From assembly GCF_000379085.1 (NCBI RefSeq), contig NZ_KB905378.1, positions 2,789,231 to 2,853,230 on the forward strand: DNA of 64,000 nt. Reading direction: 5' to 3'. This DNA is from Halomicrobium katesii DSM 19301 (GTDB taxonomy: Archaea > Halobacteriota > Halobacteria > Halobacteriales > Haloarculaceae). Below, in pieces: positions 17,286-26,309 of this stretch. The notes beneath the pieces were generated by a model. That model had not been told where the DNA came from, did no database searches, and saw only the letters and a list, made by a program, of their open reading frames with translations. The number at the start of each line of letters is the position of its first letter. Positions within the stretch are counted from its first letter, which is position 1. A program made the position numbers and the translations under genes.

Positions 17286-18562
17286 GCGACGACGACGAGC
17301 GCATGGACCGCGCCAAACGGATCCGCCGGATGCGCGAAGGCCAGCGGTCCGGCGACGACGCCGACGACTTCGGGGAGGCAGACGCAGACGACGCGGAGGC
17401 CGACGACGTAGCGACGGACGCAGCCGACGAGCCGGAAGCGCCGACCGACGACGAGTCGGAAACAACTGAAGCAGCCGACGAGCCGGAAGCGACTGCAGAG
17501 TCGTCTGACGCTGTGTCCGAGGCAGACGCAGACGACACAGAAGCCGACGACGCAGCGACGGACGCAGCCGACGAACCGGCAGCGCCGACCAACGACCCGG
17601 CAGCGACGGACGAGGCGTCACCGCCGGAGACGGAAGCCGACGACGCGGTGACGGAGCCGGAGGCCGACACGGCCGCCGAGACGGACGAACCGAGCGAACG
17701 AACGCACGCGACCCCACAGAACGAGGCGGCCCAGCAGCCGGCACGGGCGGACGGAGCCTCCCAGGGGACGGACGACACACAGACGAGCGACGACAGTATG
17801 AACGAGGGCACTTCGGCGAGCGACCCGGAGGAATCGAACACGACCGACGAGGGGTCACCCGACCCCGAGGCAATCGCACAGCGGGCCGCACAGGCGGCGG
17901 CCAGTGTCTCGGGCGGCGGGACTGAGACCCAGTCGCCCCAGGCTGGCGGGGGCGAACCGACGCCGGCAGAGACTGCCGCTGCGGTCCAGGAGGCCAGCGG
18001 CGTCGAACTCCCCGACCAGGAACAGATCGACGCCGCGCTGGCGGCGTCCGACGAGTCGACCGCGGACGCCGCGAGCACGGACACCGCACCGTCGGCGGTC
18101 GAGTCGGAGAACACGACGACCGAGGAGTCGACGCGCGTCCTGGAGTTTGCGCTCGGCGACGAGCACTACTGCATCGACATCTCGCTGGTCGAGGAGATCG
18201 TCAAACGCGACACGATCACGCGCGTGCCAAACACCGACGAGTACATCGAGGGCGTGGTCGACCTGCGGGGCCAGATCACGACGATCCTCGATCCGAAGGC
18301 GCTGCTCGACATCGACGCCGAGGGCCAGGAGTCCCTGATGATCGTCTTCGACCCCGAAGCGTTCGACGACCAGGGCGCGATCGGCTGGATCGTCGACGAG
18401 GTCAGGCAGGTCGCTCCCGTCGTGGAGTCCGAGATCAACGAGCCCCCGGTCAACGAAGAGTACATTCGGGGCGTCGTCGACCGCGACGACGGGTTCGTCA
18501 TCTGGACGAAACCCGAAGTGGCGATCAAGCTCGCGACCGCCGAGGAGACCGACGACGGGTAG
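17282..18562 (+). CDS. CheW-domain protein with long acidic disordered N-terminal region
   Basis: 426 aa. Residues 1-~280 are low-complexity, rich in Asp, Glu, Ala, Thr and Pro, with repeated ADDxEADD and TDAADEPEA units. Residues ~285-420 are a CheW-like fold (RVLEFALGDEHYCIDISLVEEIV, EYIEGVVDLRGQITTILDPKALLDI, YIRGVVDRDDGFVIWTKPE). Ordinary CheW is about 150 aa, so the tail is the unusual part. Start ATG 17282 overlaps the parA stop; the longer open frame upstream lies inside parA. By analogy with ParP it may link ParA to chemoreceptor/CheA arrays. That is inference. Confidence 0.85.
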   Translation: MSDDDERMDRAKRIRRMREGQRSGDDADDFGEADADDAEADDVATDAADEPEAPTDDESETTEAADEPEATAESSDAVSEADADDTEADDAATDAADEPAAPTNDPAATDEASPPETEADDAVTEPEADTAAETDEPSERTHATPQNEAAQQPARADGASQGTDDTQTSDDSMNEGTSASDPEESNTTDEGSPDPEAIAQRAAQAAASVSGGGTETQSPQAGGGEPTPAETAAAVQEASGVELPDQEQIDAALAASDESTADAASTDTAPSAVESENTTTEESTRVLEFALGDEHYCIDISLVEEIVKRDTITRVPNTDEYIEGVVDLRGQITTILDPKALLDIDAEGQESLMIVFDPEAFDDQGAIGWIVDEVRQVAPVVESEINEPPVNEEYIRGVVDRDDGFVIWTKPEVAIKLATAEETDDG

Positions 18563-18694
18563 CCCCGGTCCTCTGTCTCGTCGGTACACTACTACCGGCC
18601 GGAACGCTGCGTCTCGCTTCTCGACCGTGGGTGGGGACACTGCGCGAGAGTATGAGGAAAGCCTTATTCGGAACCGAGGGCGGATATACTGTTG

Positions 18695-19801
18695 ATGGGG
18701 CTCGAAGAGGAGATCCGCGAGATCGAAGAGGAAATCGCCAGCACGCCCTACAACAAGTCCACAGAGGCTCATATCGGCCGGCTCAAGTCCAAGCTCGCGG
18801 AGAAAAAGGAGAAGCTCGAACAGCAAGACTCCTCGGGCGGTGGCGGCGGCTACGCCGTCGAGAAACACGGCGACGCCACCGTCGCGCTCGTTGGCTTCCC
18901 GAGCGTCGGGAAGTCGACGCTGTTGAACGCCCTCACGAACGCCGAGAGCGAAACGGGTTCCTACGAGTTTACGACGCTCGACGTGAACCCCGGCATGCTC
19001 CAGTACCGCGGGGCCAACATTCAGATGCTGGACGTGCCCGGACTGATCGAGGGTGCGGCCGCCGGCAAGGGCGACGGCCAGGCCGTGCTGTCGGTCGTCC
19101 GGACCGCGGACCTGATCGTGTTCGTCCTGTCGGTGTTCGAGATCGACCAGTACCAGCGTCTCAGCGACGAACTGTACAAGAACAAGGTCCGCGTCGACCG
19201 ATCGCTGCCGCGGGTCTCGATCCGGCGCAAGGCCAAGGACGGGCTCTCGATCAACGCCAGCGTCGACCTCGATCTCGACGAGGAGACGATCAAGGGCGTC
19301 CTCCGCGAGCACGGCCACGTGAACGCGAACGTCACGATCGGCGAGCAGGTCGACATCGACCGGCTCATCGACGGCGTGATGGACAACCGCGTCTACGTCC
19401 CCTCCGCCGTCGTCGTCAACAAGGCGGACCTCATCGAACCCGACTACAAGGAGACCGTCGACGCGCAACTGCGCGAGTACGACGTCGACCCCGACGACGC
19501 CGTGTTCATCAGCGCCGTCGAAGAGCGCGGCCTCGATGCGCTCCGCGAGCGGATCTGGGAGGAACTCGGACTCATCCGGATCTACATGGACAAGCCCGGT
19601 CGGGGCATCGACAGGGACGAGCCGCTGATCCTCCGGCGGGGCCAGACCGTCGAAGACGCCTGCGAGAAGCTCGGCGGCGACTTCGAGGAGCGCTTCCGCT
19701 TCGCTCGCGTGAGCGGCCCGAGCGCCATGCACGAGGAACAACAGGTCGGCCAGGACCACGAACTCGAAGACGAGGACGTGCTGCGGATTCTCACGGAGTG
19801 A
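18695..19801 (+). CDS. Drg/Obg-type GTPase with TGS domain
   Basis: 368 aa translation-associated GTPase of the DRG family. Helical N-terminus (GLEEEIREIEEEIASTPYNK), G1 GFPSVGKST (about residues 66-74), G3 LDVPGLIEGAA, G4 VVNKADL, G5-like FISAV. An S5D2L-type insertion lies between G3 and G4, and a TGS domain at ~290-368 (IRIYMDKPGRG..., LILRRGQTVEDAC). DRG proteins bind ribosomes or polysomes in archaea and eukaryotes. ATG 18695 chosen over the adjacent in-frame TTG. Followed four bases later by a membrane-protein gene. Confidence 0.92.
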   Translation: MGLEEEIREIEEEIASTPYNKSTEAHIGRLKSKLAEKKEKLEQQDSSGGGGGYAVEKHGDATVALVGFPSVGKSTLLNALTNAESETGSYEFTTLDVNPGMLQYRGANIQMLDVPGLIEGAAAGKGDGQAVLSVVRTADLIVFVLSVFEIDQYQRLSDELYKNKVRVDRSLPRVSIRRKAKDGLSINASVDLDLDEETIKGVLREHGHVNANVTIGEQVDIDRLIDGVMDNRVYVPSAVVVNKADLIEPDYKETVDAQLREYDVDPDDAVFISAVEERGLDALRERIWEELGLIRIYMDKPGRGIDRDEPLILRRGQTVEDACEKLGGDFEERFRFARVSGPSAMHEEQQVGQDHELEDEDVLRILTE

Positions 19802-19804
19802 CGG

Positions 19805-20239
19805 ATGGACCGACGCCTCGGCGCGATCTGTCTGCTGGCAGCCCTCCCGTGGTCCGTGGCCGTGGCCGGGACCGTCACGTTCGTGTTCCCCTTCGCGCTG
19901 GTCGACCCCAACACCGGCGCGATCACCACCATCGACGCCTACTACCTCCGCCAGACGACAGTGCTCCCGCCCTTCTTGCAGGCGTGGGGGATCGGTGTCG
20001 TGCTCTATCTCGGTGCCGTCGCCAGCGCCCTCGCCGGGCGTGTGCTGGGCCGCGAGGACCGCCGCGTGACCGACGGACTGCTCTTGCTCGCCGGACTGAC
20101 CCAGCTGTCGCTCGCACACGGCTTCGCTCGCCAGCCCGGCCGCTTCGCGATCCCGCTGGGGACGGTGTTCTGTGTCGCCGTCGTCTGGTGGTTCGACTGG
20201 TCGACGGTCCGCGCCGGTGTCGGGCTGTCATCGGAGTGA
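19805..20239 (+). CDS. Haloarchaeal four-segment membrane protein
   Basis: 144 aa. Hydrophobic segments at ~8-28, ~58-78 (WGIGVVLYLGAVASALAG), ~88-104 (GLLLLAGLTQLSLAHGF) and ~115-130 (IPLGTVFCVAVVWWFDW). It resembles a haloarchaeal membrane family I recall as TIGR04206, function unknown. It starts four bases after the Drg GTPase stop and is probably cotranscribed with it. Confidence 0.65.
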   Translation: MDRRLGAICLLAALPWSVAVAGTVTFVFPFALVDPNTGAITTIDAYYLRQTTVLPPFLQAWGIGVVLYLGAVASALAGRVLGREDRRVTDGLLLLAGLTQLSLAHGFARQPGRFAIPLGTVFCVAVVWWFDWSTVRAGVGLSSE

Positions 20240-20283
20240 CTGCTGGCACTAGGCTTTTCGGCTCGCACCCTCTTCGTTCGCAC

Positions 20284-21036
20284 ATGGGACTGACCCTCGA
20301 CCACACGATGATTCGCGTCGAAGATCTCGACGAATCGCTCGACTGGTACACCACACACCTCGGCTACGAGGAGAAGGGTCGCTGGGAGGCCGAGACGTTC
20401 ACCAACGTCTTCCTCGGTCCCGAGGACGTACACGAGGACGGTGCCCTGCTGGAACTCACGTACAACCACGACGGGCGCACGTACGAGCTGGGCGACGCGT
20501 GGGGTCACATCGCGGTCCGCGTCGCGGACGTGACCGAGGCCTACCACGAGCTGATGGACGAGGGCGTCGAAGACTACCGCCCGCCCGAAGAAAACCCCGG
20601 CTACGCCTTCGTGAAAGACCCCGACGGCCACGAGATCGAGATCGTCGAACGCGACCACGGGGCGCGCTACAGCCTCGATCACACGATGGTCCGCGTCGAG
20701 GACGCCGACGCCGCGATCGGCTGGTACGCCCGCAAGCTGGGCTTCGAGCCCGCCGGGCGCTGGGAGGCCGACAGCTTCGCGAACTACTTCCTGGCCGACC
20801 CCGACGCCGCCCAGGAGGCGATGACCGTCGAACTCACGTACAACTACGACGGGCGCACGTACGAGCTGGGCGACGCGTGGGGCCACATCGCCGCCCGCGC
20901 CGACGACCTCGAAGACGCGTGGGCGTCGCTGATGGTTCGCGAAGCCGAGGAGTACCGCGACCCCGAGTCCTGTGACTACAACTACGCCTTCACGAAGGAC
21001 GCCGACGGCCACGAAGTCGAGATCGTCACGTCGTAG
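20284..21036 (+). CDS. Tandem glyoxalase/VOC-fold protein
   Basis: 250 aa with two vicinal-oxygen-chelate domains, ~1-123 and ~130-250. Each carries LDHTM(I/V)RVED, a glyoxalase-like core and a final KD(P/A)DGHE(I/V)EIV metal-site motif. It probably acts on a small molecule, as lactoylglutathione-lyase-like enzymes do. The two halves share a near-identical nucleotide stretch (20453-20513 and 20831-20891), far closer than the rest of the domains. Start ATG 20284. The longer open frame upstream covers other genes. Confidence 0.85.
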   Translation: MGLTLDHTMIRVEDLDESLDWYTTHLGYEEKGRWEAETFTNVFLGPEDVHEDGALLELTYNHDGRTYELGDAWGHIAVRVADVTEAYHELMDEGVEDYRPPEENPGYAFVKDPDGHEIEIVERDHGARYSLDHTMVRVEDADAAIGWYARKLGFEPAGRWEADSFANYFLADPDAAQEAMTVELTYNYDGRTYELGDAWGHIAARADDLEDAWASLMVREAEEYRDPESCDYNYAFTKDADGHEVEIVTS

Positions 21037-21334
21037 CCGGCGACGCGAACGGGCCACTCTCTGCTGGTGCTTCTTCTCGATCGTCGCCGCTGGACGACTG
21101 TGCCGTCCGAGCGATAGCGATCAGGCACACGCTCGCGAGCGCACACGTGGTCCTACATCGGCGTCTCGGACACCTCCCCGCTGGCCGAGAGGGACCGACT
21201 AACTGACGCCGTCGCCAGTACAGCAATTCCGCCGATATCGGCCGCGACAGGCCGTGTGTATGTGTGTCACCCTCGCATAACTGACCACAAAGCATTTATA
21301 ACACCCGACTAACGTTTTGACTGTACCCCTACCC
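21037..21334 (+). promoter_or_regulatory. S-layer gene promoter region
   Basis: Upstream part of a 405-bp non-genic stretch. The clearest element is a TATA box, CATTTATAAC (21293-21302), predicting transcription start near 21325, about 117 bases before the S-layer ATG and about 10 bases before the ATG of a 36-codon upstream ORF. I see no other conserved structure between 21037 and 21290. Confidence 0.6.
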
Positions 21335-21445
21335 ATGGTGTCAGTAACGAGTATCCCGGTTCGGTCTGTACGCGGTTCGCGACAAGAGCCGCGTCCGACA
21401 GGGAGAAAGCTGCTGGCTCCGACTGCAACAGACAACAAACTATGA
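21335..21445 (+). CDS. 36-aa upstream ORF coupled to the S-layer gene
   Basis: ATG ORF occupying almost the whole predicted 5' leader. It reads MVSVTSIPVRSVRG... and ends in DNKL with TGA at 21443-21445, overlapping the S-layer ATG (21442-21444) in an ATGA arrangement typical of translational coupling. The predicted transcript would begin about 10 bases before it, so ribosomes would meet this ORF first. The peptide is basic, unlike most proteins here, which favours a regulatory leader over a functional product. Confidence 0.45.
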   Translation: MVSVTSIPVRSVRGSRQEPRPTGRKLLAPTATDNKL

Positions 21446-24360
21446 CAGGAACTAACGATAAGGTTCGCAGCCTGTTCCTCTCTGCGCTGATGGTCATGTC
21501 CGTCGTCGCGATGGGCACAGCTTTCACTGCAGGAGCAGTTGCGGACACTAGCGGAAATGCCACCACTGAAAACGTGGATCTGTCCAACACAGATCTCGAT
21601 ATCACTGGGGCAGACGAACAGACTCAGACAATTAGCTTTGACGCATATCTCGAAGACGGTGACGACACCGAAACGGTCACCATCGATACAAGTGGTGCCG
21701 AGGACGCCGACCTCACGCTCAACGATGCGGAAGTCGTGACCGGCACCGGCATCGCGACCGTCTCCGAGGAAGACGATGACGAAGTCGTCGTTGACCTCGA
21801 CAGTTCCGGATCCGTTTCCGGAACAACTGTCGAGGTCGAACTCGACTGGGATGTTACCGATGCTTCGAGCAGGGCTCGTGTGACGCACGAACTCGAGGCA
21901 ACCGGTGACCAGGACGGCCCGTACACGGCTGACCTGCCATACCGAGTCCTCGGCGAGTCGTCTGTCACCATCGACACTACTAACGGTGTCGTCGGTGGGG
22001 ACTCCTTCTTCCGCGGAGAGAACGTCCGGTTCGAAACTGGTGGTACGAACGTAGAAATCATCATCTACGACCGCGACACGGACGAAACCGACAATCGAGC
22101 TGGGGGAGTCGAAACTCTCAACAGTGGCGACCTGTCCTCCGACATCGTGTGGGACTCCGGCAGTTCTGAACTGAACACTGGCGAGTCCTACGTTGTTGCT
22201 ATCGGCGGTTCCAACGTTCAGGATCCCCTCCGTGTCAGAAGTCTCGGCCTTGGTGCCGAGGCGGACAGTGAGTCGATCACCACCGAGGACGAAATCGCGG
22301 CCAGCGTTAACTCGTCCGCACCTGGTGACACTATCGACTACCGACTCCTCGACGATGACGGCGATGTCGTTACGGACGACGACGACACCGACATCGAGGA
22401 CTCGACGACTCTCGACGGTACCGGAGACGCTGACATCGAGCTCCCGGCCGCCACGGATTCCGACTACGGCACGGGTAACTACTCGATCGAAGTCGAACAC
22501 GGTCCTACCGGTATCACTACCGAGACCGACTCCATCGAGATCACGGAAGCCGGTGACGGCGACGTCTCCTTCGCTGGAAACGGCGTCTTCACCGACGAAG
22601 CCGGTGACATCGCGAACGTCACGGTCGAGATGACCAACACCGACGAAGCGACGGTCACCATCGGTACCGAAGAACAGGGTTACTACATCGTCTACCAGGT
22701 CACCGACGAGAGTGGTGACGGTCAGGTTTCCCTCGAATTCAACAGCTACACCGCAGGCCGCGCATCTCAGGAGAACGTCGTCGACGTCGCGAACGGTGAC
22801 GACGAGATCGACTTCATCACCCAGGATGGCGACTTCACCGACACCGGCGAGGATGTCGGCACCGACACCCTCGACCCGACGGAATACGAGATGAATGCCA
22901 CCGTCGGCCACGTCGAGATGGGCACTGACGCCTACGCCGACTCCGACGCACTCGGCACGCTCTCGCTGCAGCCGCGCTCGACCGACGGCATGCAGTCGTG
23001 GGTCACGCCGAAGGGCACTGACCTCGACGACCTCAGCGACGATGTGGGTAACATCTACGACGAGATCGGTTCGTCGATCACCGAGTCCGGTGAGGTTGCC
23101 TACGACGACGAGGACGATGACGGCGACACTATCCTCCTCCAGCTCGAGGCTGGTGGTCTCGAAGGTGCTGTGGACAACGCAGGTGGTCTCGAGACCTTCA
23201 TCGGGAACAACGAGGGCAACGCTGACGACGAAGCGATCGACCTCACGATCGAGCAGACCAACGAGGATGCCAACCGCAGCCCGAAGGAGCTCGACCTCGT
23301 GAACGACGACGCGATCTCGGTCATCGAAGACCCCGAGAACAACTCGTACTTCGTCGCAGTCGAAACGTCGAACCTCGAACAGCCCGCCCGCGACCTCGCG
23401 GAGGGTGACAACTTCGAGGCGACGTTCACCATCGAACAGGATAACGTCCTCAACTCGCTCGACGATGACGAGTCCGAAGAGGTCTCCAGCGAGTTCACGC
23501 TCGTCGAACCGAGCACCGAACTCGTCACGAACACTGAAGACGACCTCATCCTGATCGAGTCTGCGTCTAGTCAGACCGTCTCCGGTCAGACTAACTACGC
23601 GCCTGGCACCGACCTGACGGTTCGGGTCCAGTCCAGCGACAACGCGAGTCCGTTCCAGACTCGACCCGAGGCAACCGTCCAGACGGACGGTACCTTCACG
23701 ACGGACGGCGCTGACTTCAGCGACGTCTCGCCCGGGACCAACCTGACGCTGCAGACGCGTCGCGGTGGCTCCCCGGTCGGTGACGAGTACGACGGTCGCA
23801 TCGGCGAAGTCCCGACTGCCTCCGTCAGCATCAGCAACCAGACCACCGACGGCTCCACCGTGACGGTCGACTCGGTTACGACCGAGAACGGTGGCTTCGT
23901 CGCGATCCACCTCAACAACGCCAGCGGTGAGGTCATCGGCAACTCCGAGTACCTCGACTCTGGCACCCAGCAGGACGTCGAGATCAGCCTCGACTCCGCT
24001 CTGGACGAGAACGCGACGGTCGTCGCGATGCCCCACCAGGACACCAACGACAACGAAGAGTACAACTTCGGCGATGGTGACGGTGCGGACGGTCCGTACA
24101 CCGAGAACGGCTCGGCAGTGACCGACAGCGCGACGGTCACGATCCAGACCACCGAGGACACGGACACGCCGACGGACACGCCGGAAGACACGCCGACCGA
24201 CACGGCGACGCCTGACGAAGGCGAAGACACGCCGGAAGACACGTCGACTGACGACGGCGGTGACGAGACCACCACCGGCGACGGTGCTGGCTTCGGCGCA
24301 GTCGTCGCACTCGTCGGCCTCCTCGCTGCTGCGCTGCTCGCAACGCGGCGCAACAACTGA
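21442..24360 (+). CDS. csg: S-layer glycoprotein
   Basis: 972 aa major cell-surface protein. A Sec-type signal peptide (DKVRSLFLSALMVMSVVAMGTAFTAGAVA, cleavage after ~34) is followed by an acidic beta-domain body with many N-x-S/T sites, a Thr/Pro/Asp-rich spacer for O-glycosylation (DTDTPTDTPEDTPTD...), and a sorting tail: AGFG motif, one membrane helix and RRNN. This matches PGF-CTERM architecture except that Ala replaces Pro in the tripeptide region. The processing enzyme, archaeosortase A, is encoded next. High-level expression is expected from the strong TATA box upstream. A 1055-residue open frame lies antisense and is not a gene. Confidence 0.93.
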   Translation: MTGTNDKVRSLFLSALMVMSVVAMGTAFTAGAVADTSGNATTENVDLSNTDLDITGADEQTQTISFDAYLEDGDDTETVTIDTSGAEDADLTLNDAEVVTGTGIATVSEEDDDEVVVDLDSSGSVSGTTVEVELDWDVTDASSRARVTHELEATGDQDGPYTADLPYRVLGESSVTIDTTNGVVGGDSFFRGENVRFETGGTNVEIIIYDRDTDETDNRAGGVETLNSGDLSSDIVWDSGSSELNTGESYVVAIGGSNVQDPLRVRSLGLGAEADSESITTEDEIAASVNSSAPGDTIDYRLLDDDGDVVTDDDDTDIEDSTTLDGTGDADIELPAATDSDYGTGNYSIEVEHGPTGITTETDSIEITEAGDGDVSFAGNGVFTDEAGDIANVTVEMTNTDEATVTIGTEEQGYYIVYQVTDESGDGQVSLEFNSYTAGRASQENVVDVANGDDEIDFITQDGDFTDTGEDVGTDTLDPTEYEMNATVGHVEMGTDAYADSDALGTLSLQPRSTDGMQSWVTPKGTDLDDLSDDVGNIYDEIGSSITESGEVAYDDEDDDGDTILLQLEAGGLEGAVDNAGGLETFIGNNEGNADDEAIDLTIEQTNEDANRSPKELDLVNDDAISVIEDPENNSYFVAVETSNLEQPARDLAEGDNFEATFTIEQDNVLNSLDDDESEEVSSEFTLVEPSTELVTNTEDDLILIESASSQTVSGQTNYAPGTDLTVRVQSSDNASPFQTRPEATVQTDGTFTTDGADFSDVSPGTNLTLQTRRGGSPVGDEYDGRIGEVPTASVSISNQTTDGSTVTVDSVTTENGGFVAIHLNNASGEVIGNSEYLDSGTQQDVEISLDSALDENATVVAMPHQDTNDNEEYNFGDGDGADGPYTENGSAVTDSATVTIQTTEDTDTPTDTPEDTPTDTATPDEGEDTPEDTSTDDGGDETTTGDGAGFGAVVALVGLLAAALLATRRNN

Positions 24361-24486
24361 GGACACTAACTAACCGGACTTCGTCCGGTCCCTGATTCGC
24401 GATTTTTCTTCGGCCGCCAGCCCGTGAGTGCCGACAGCGGGCACAACGGCAAAGCATATACCCGCGATTGCGTAACGTAGCAATAT

Positions 24487-25461
24487 ATGGTCGGTGCCGC
24501 CCCGCTTACGTCGGCCGTTGGCGATCCGCTCGCCGTTGCACGACCGCTCTCGTGGCTGCTCGTGATCAGCTTTCTCGCGACGGGCGTCCTCGCTGCCCAC
24601 ACGGACGCACGCGAGCGAGCACGTCAGCTCGGCGCTCTCACGTGGGGCGTCTTCGGGCTCTTCTGGCTCGTCCTGGTACCCCACTTCGTCCTCGTCCAGA
24701 AGAGCATCGTCGAGGGGATCGGCAGTATCGCTGCCGTCCCCCTGTCGCTGTACGTCGGCTATCTCCTCTGGAACGGTCGCGACTCGCTGTTCACTCTCTC
24801 GAAGGCGATCGGGTACATGGGGCTGCTCTATCTGCCCTTCACCTACCTCCCGCTGCTGGAGTCGAACCCGCTTCGCAAGTGGATGATCGAGGTCGTCGCC
24901 GCACAGACGGGGACGCTCCTCTCGCTGATCGGCGTCGAGCCCGAACTCGTGAGAGGGACCAGCGTCCTGAGCGAGGTCCCGTCCGCGGACTACGGCTATC
25001 TGAGCACGTTCTACTTCCCGGGCAACGAGCGGCCGATCACGTACACGATCATCGTCGCTTGTACGGGCGTGGGGAGCATCTCTATCCTCGCTGGTGCGAT
25101 CCTCGCGGTCGAGGCCCCGCTGAGCCGGAAGGCCCGTGCGCTGGCGCTCTCAGTGCCGGTGATCTACGGTCTGAATCTGGTCCGGAACGTGTTCATCGCG
25201 ACGATGTTCGGCCAGCAGCGAATGCAGTGGTTCGTCGGTCCGATCACCGGCCTGTTTGGAACGGCCGACGAGCAGATGGTGTCGTACTACATCGCCGACC
25301 GCCTGCTCGCGCAGTTCGGTTCGGTGATCGCGCTCGTGGGCATCACGTGGCTGGTGGTGAAGGTGCTGCCGGAGATCCTCTCGCTCGTCGACGACGTGGC
25401 GTATCTCGTGACCGGGACGGAGTACGACCTTCGAGAGGAACTGACGGCCGAGCGTGACTAG
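24487..25461 (+). CDS. artA: Archaeosortase A
   Basis: 324 aa polytopic membrane peptidase/transferase of the exosortase superfamily. Catalytic Cys192 lies in VACTGVGSI and the conserved Arg233 in GLNLVRNVFIA. About eight membrane segments are visible. It cleaves PGF-CTERM proteins before their membrane helix and hands them to a lipid anchor. Its best-known substrate, the S-layer glycoprotein, is the gene immediately upstream, and a second substrate-like protein is at 46453-47091. TATATG precedes the ATG closely, so the transcript is probably nearly leaderless. Confidence 0.92.
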   Translation: MVGAAPLTSAVGDPLAVARPLSWLLVISFLATGVLAAHTDARERARQLGALTWGVFGLFWLVLVPHFVLVQKSIVEGIGSIAAVPLSLYVGYLLWNGRDSLFTLSKAIGYMGLLYLPFTYLPLLESNPLRKWMIEVVAAQTGTLLSLIGVEPELVRGTSVLSEVPSADYGYLSTFYFPGNERPITYTIIVACTGVGSISILAGAILAVEAPLSRKARALALSVPVIYGLNLVRNVFIATMFGQQRMQWFVGPITGLFGTADEQMVSYYIADRLLAQFGSVIALVGITWLVVKVLPEILSLVDDVAYLVTGTEYDLREELTAERD

Positions 25462-26234
25462 CCGGCAAGCGGCGCGTCGGCGAGCGTCGTGAGGGCGTCC
25501 CGTTCCATCTCGTGGAGGTCGGCGGGGACGACCAGGAGGTGCAGCGGGCCGCCGTAGTCCCCGTCGGCGAGCGCGTCGAGACTGTCTGCTTCGACGACTG
25601 GGTTCGCGCTGCCCGCCCGTGCGACGACGACGCCGAGCGCGTCGAGGTGGTCCGCGAGCAGCCCGGCGGCGTGATCCGCGGTCATGAACTCCTGTTCGCC
25701 CTCCCAGTGGGGGTCGTCGACTTTGATGTCCAGGTAGATCAGCGTGTGAAGGCCTCGCTCTCGGTTGGCCGTGATCGTCTCGACGACGCTGTCGGGGACG
25801 CCGTCACTACCGTGGGCGTCTCCGAAGGGGAGCGTCGTCGCCTTCCCGAAGCGGTAGTTCTGGAGCCCGGTCAGTGAACTCGCGGCCGTCTGTGCGGTCG
25901 TTCCGTGGATCACCCGCGTGTGGATGCCACGCTCCTCGGCCCGCAGGCGGAGGTCGACGTGTGTCGTCGAGACCATCGTATCGCCTGCCGTCACGAAGGC
26001 GACGTCACCGTCTTCGGCGGCAGCGAGGAGTTCGTCGGGGGTCTGCTCGACGGCCGCGCGATCGAGCACTTCGATGTCGATGTCGTGGTAGTACTCCAGT
26101 TTCTGGATCGTCGTGCCGATCAGTTTGCTCGTGTAGAACTCAGCGTAGATATCGGTCGCAGTCTGGAGGGCCTCCTTGCCCTCGACCGTGATCGAGCGCT
26201 CGTCGTAGAGTCCGAGACCGACGAATGTGAGCAT
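25458..26234 (-). CDS. dph5: Diphthine synthase
   Basis: 258 aa SAM-dependent methyltransferase of the tetrapyrrole-methylase-like DphB/Dph5 family. MLTFVGLGLYDERSITVEG at the N-terminus, FVTAGDTMVSTTHVDLRLRAEERGI and the HGTTAQTAASSLTGLQNYRFGK region are the family signatures. It trimethylates the diphthamide precursor on His of elongation factor 2. ATG 26234 is chosen; the frame is open far upstream but without homology. It overlaps the artA stop by four bases on the opposite strand and is divergent from the trm5-like gene. Confidence 0.92.
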   Translation of the reverse strand: MLTFVGLGLYDERSITVEGKEALQTATDIYAEFYTSKLIGTTIQKLEYYHDIDIEVLDRAAVEQTPDELLAAAEDGDVAFVTAGDTMVSTTHVDLRLRAEERGIHTRVIHGTTAQTAASSLTGLQNYRFGKATTLPFGDAHGSDGVPDSVVETITANRERGLHTLIYLDIKVDDPHWEGEQEFMTADHAAGLLADHLDALGVVVARAGSANPVVEADSLDALADGDYGGPLHLLVVPADLHEMERDALTTLADAPLAG

Positions 26235-26309
26235 ACGCTGTGTCGACGACGCCGGCCAATAAAGGGCGCGAAGCGTCAGGCTTACCGCCCACGGGTGGCC
26301 AGTGGCGGT

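Noticed and set aside
16296-20119. Long minus-strand ORFs opposite parA, cheW and the Drg GTPase
   Set aside because: Arg/Pro/Ser-rich or Val/Leu/His-biased translations without motifs, over well-identified genes.
21199-24366. 1055-codon minus-strand ORF opposite the S-layer gene
   Set aside because: It is a shadow of a GC-rich gene with third-position bias. It has no haloarchaeal acidic composition (RRV-rich) and the sense strand has signal peptide and sorting tail.
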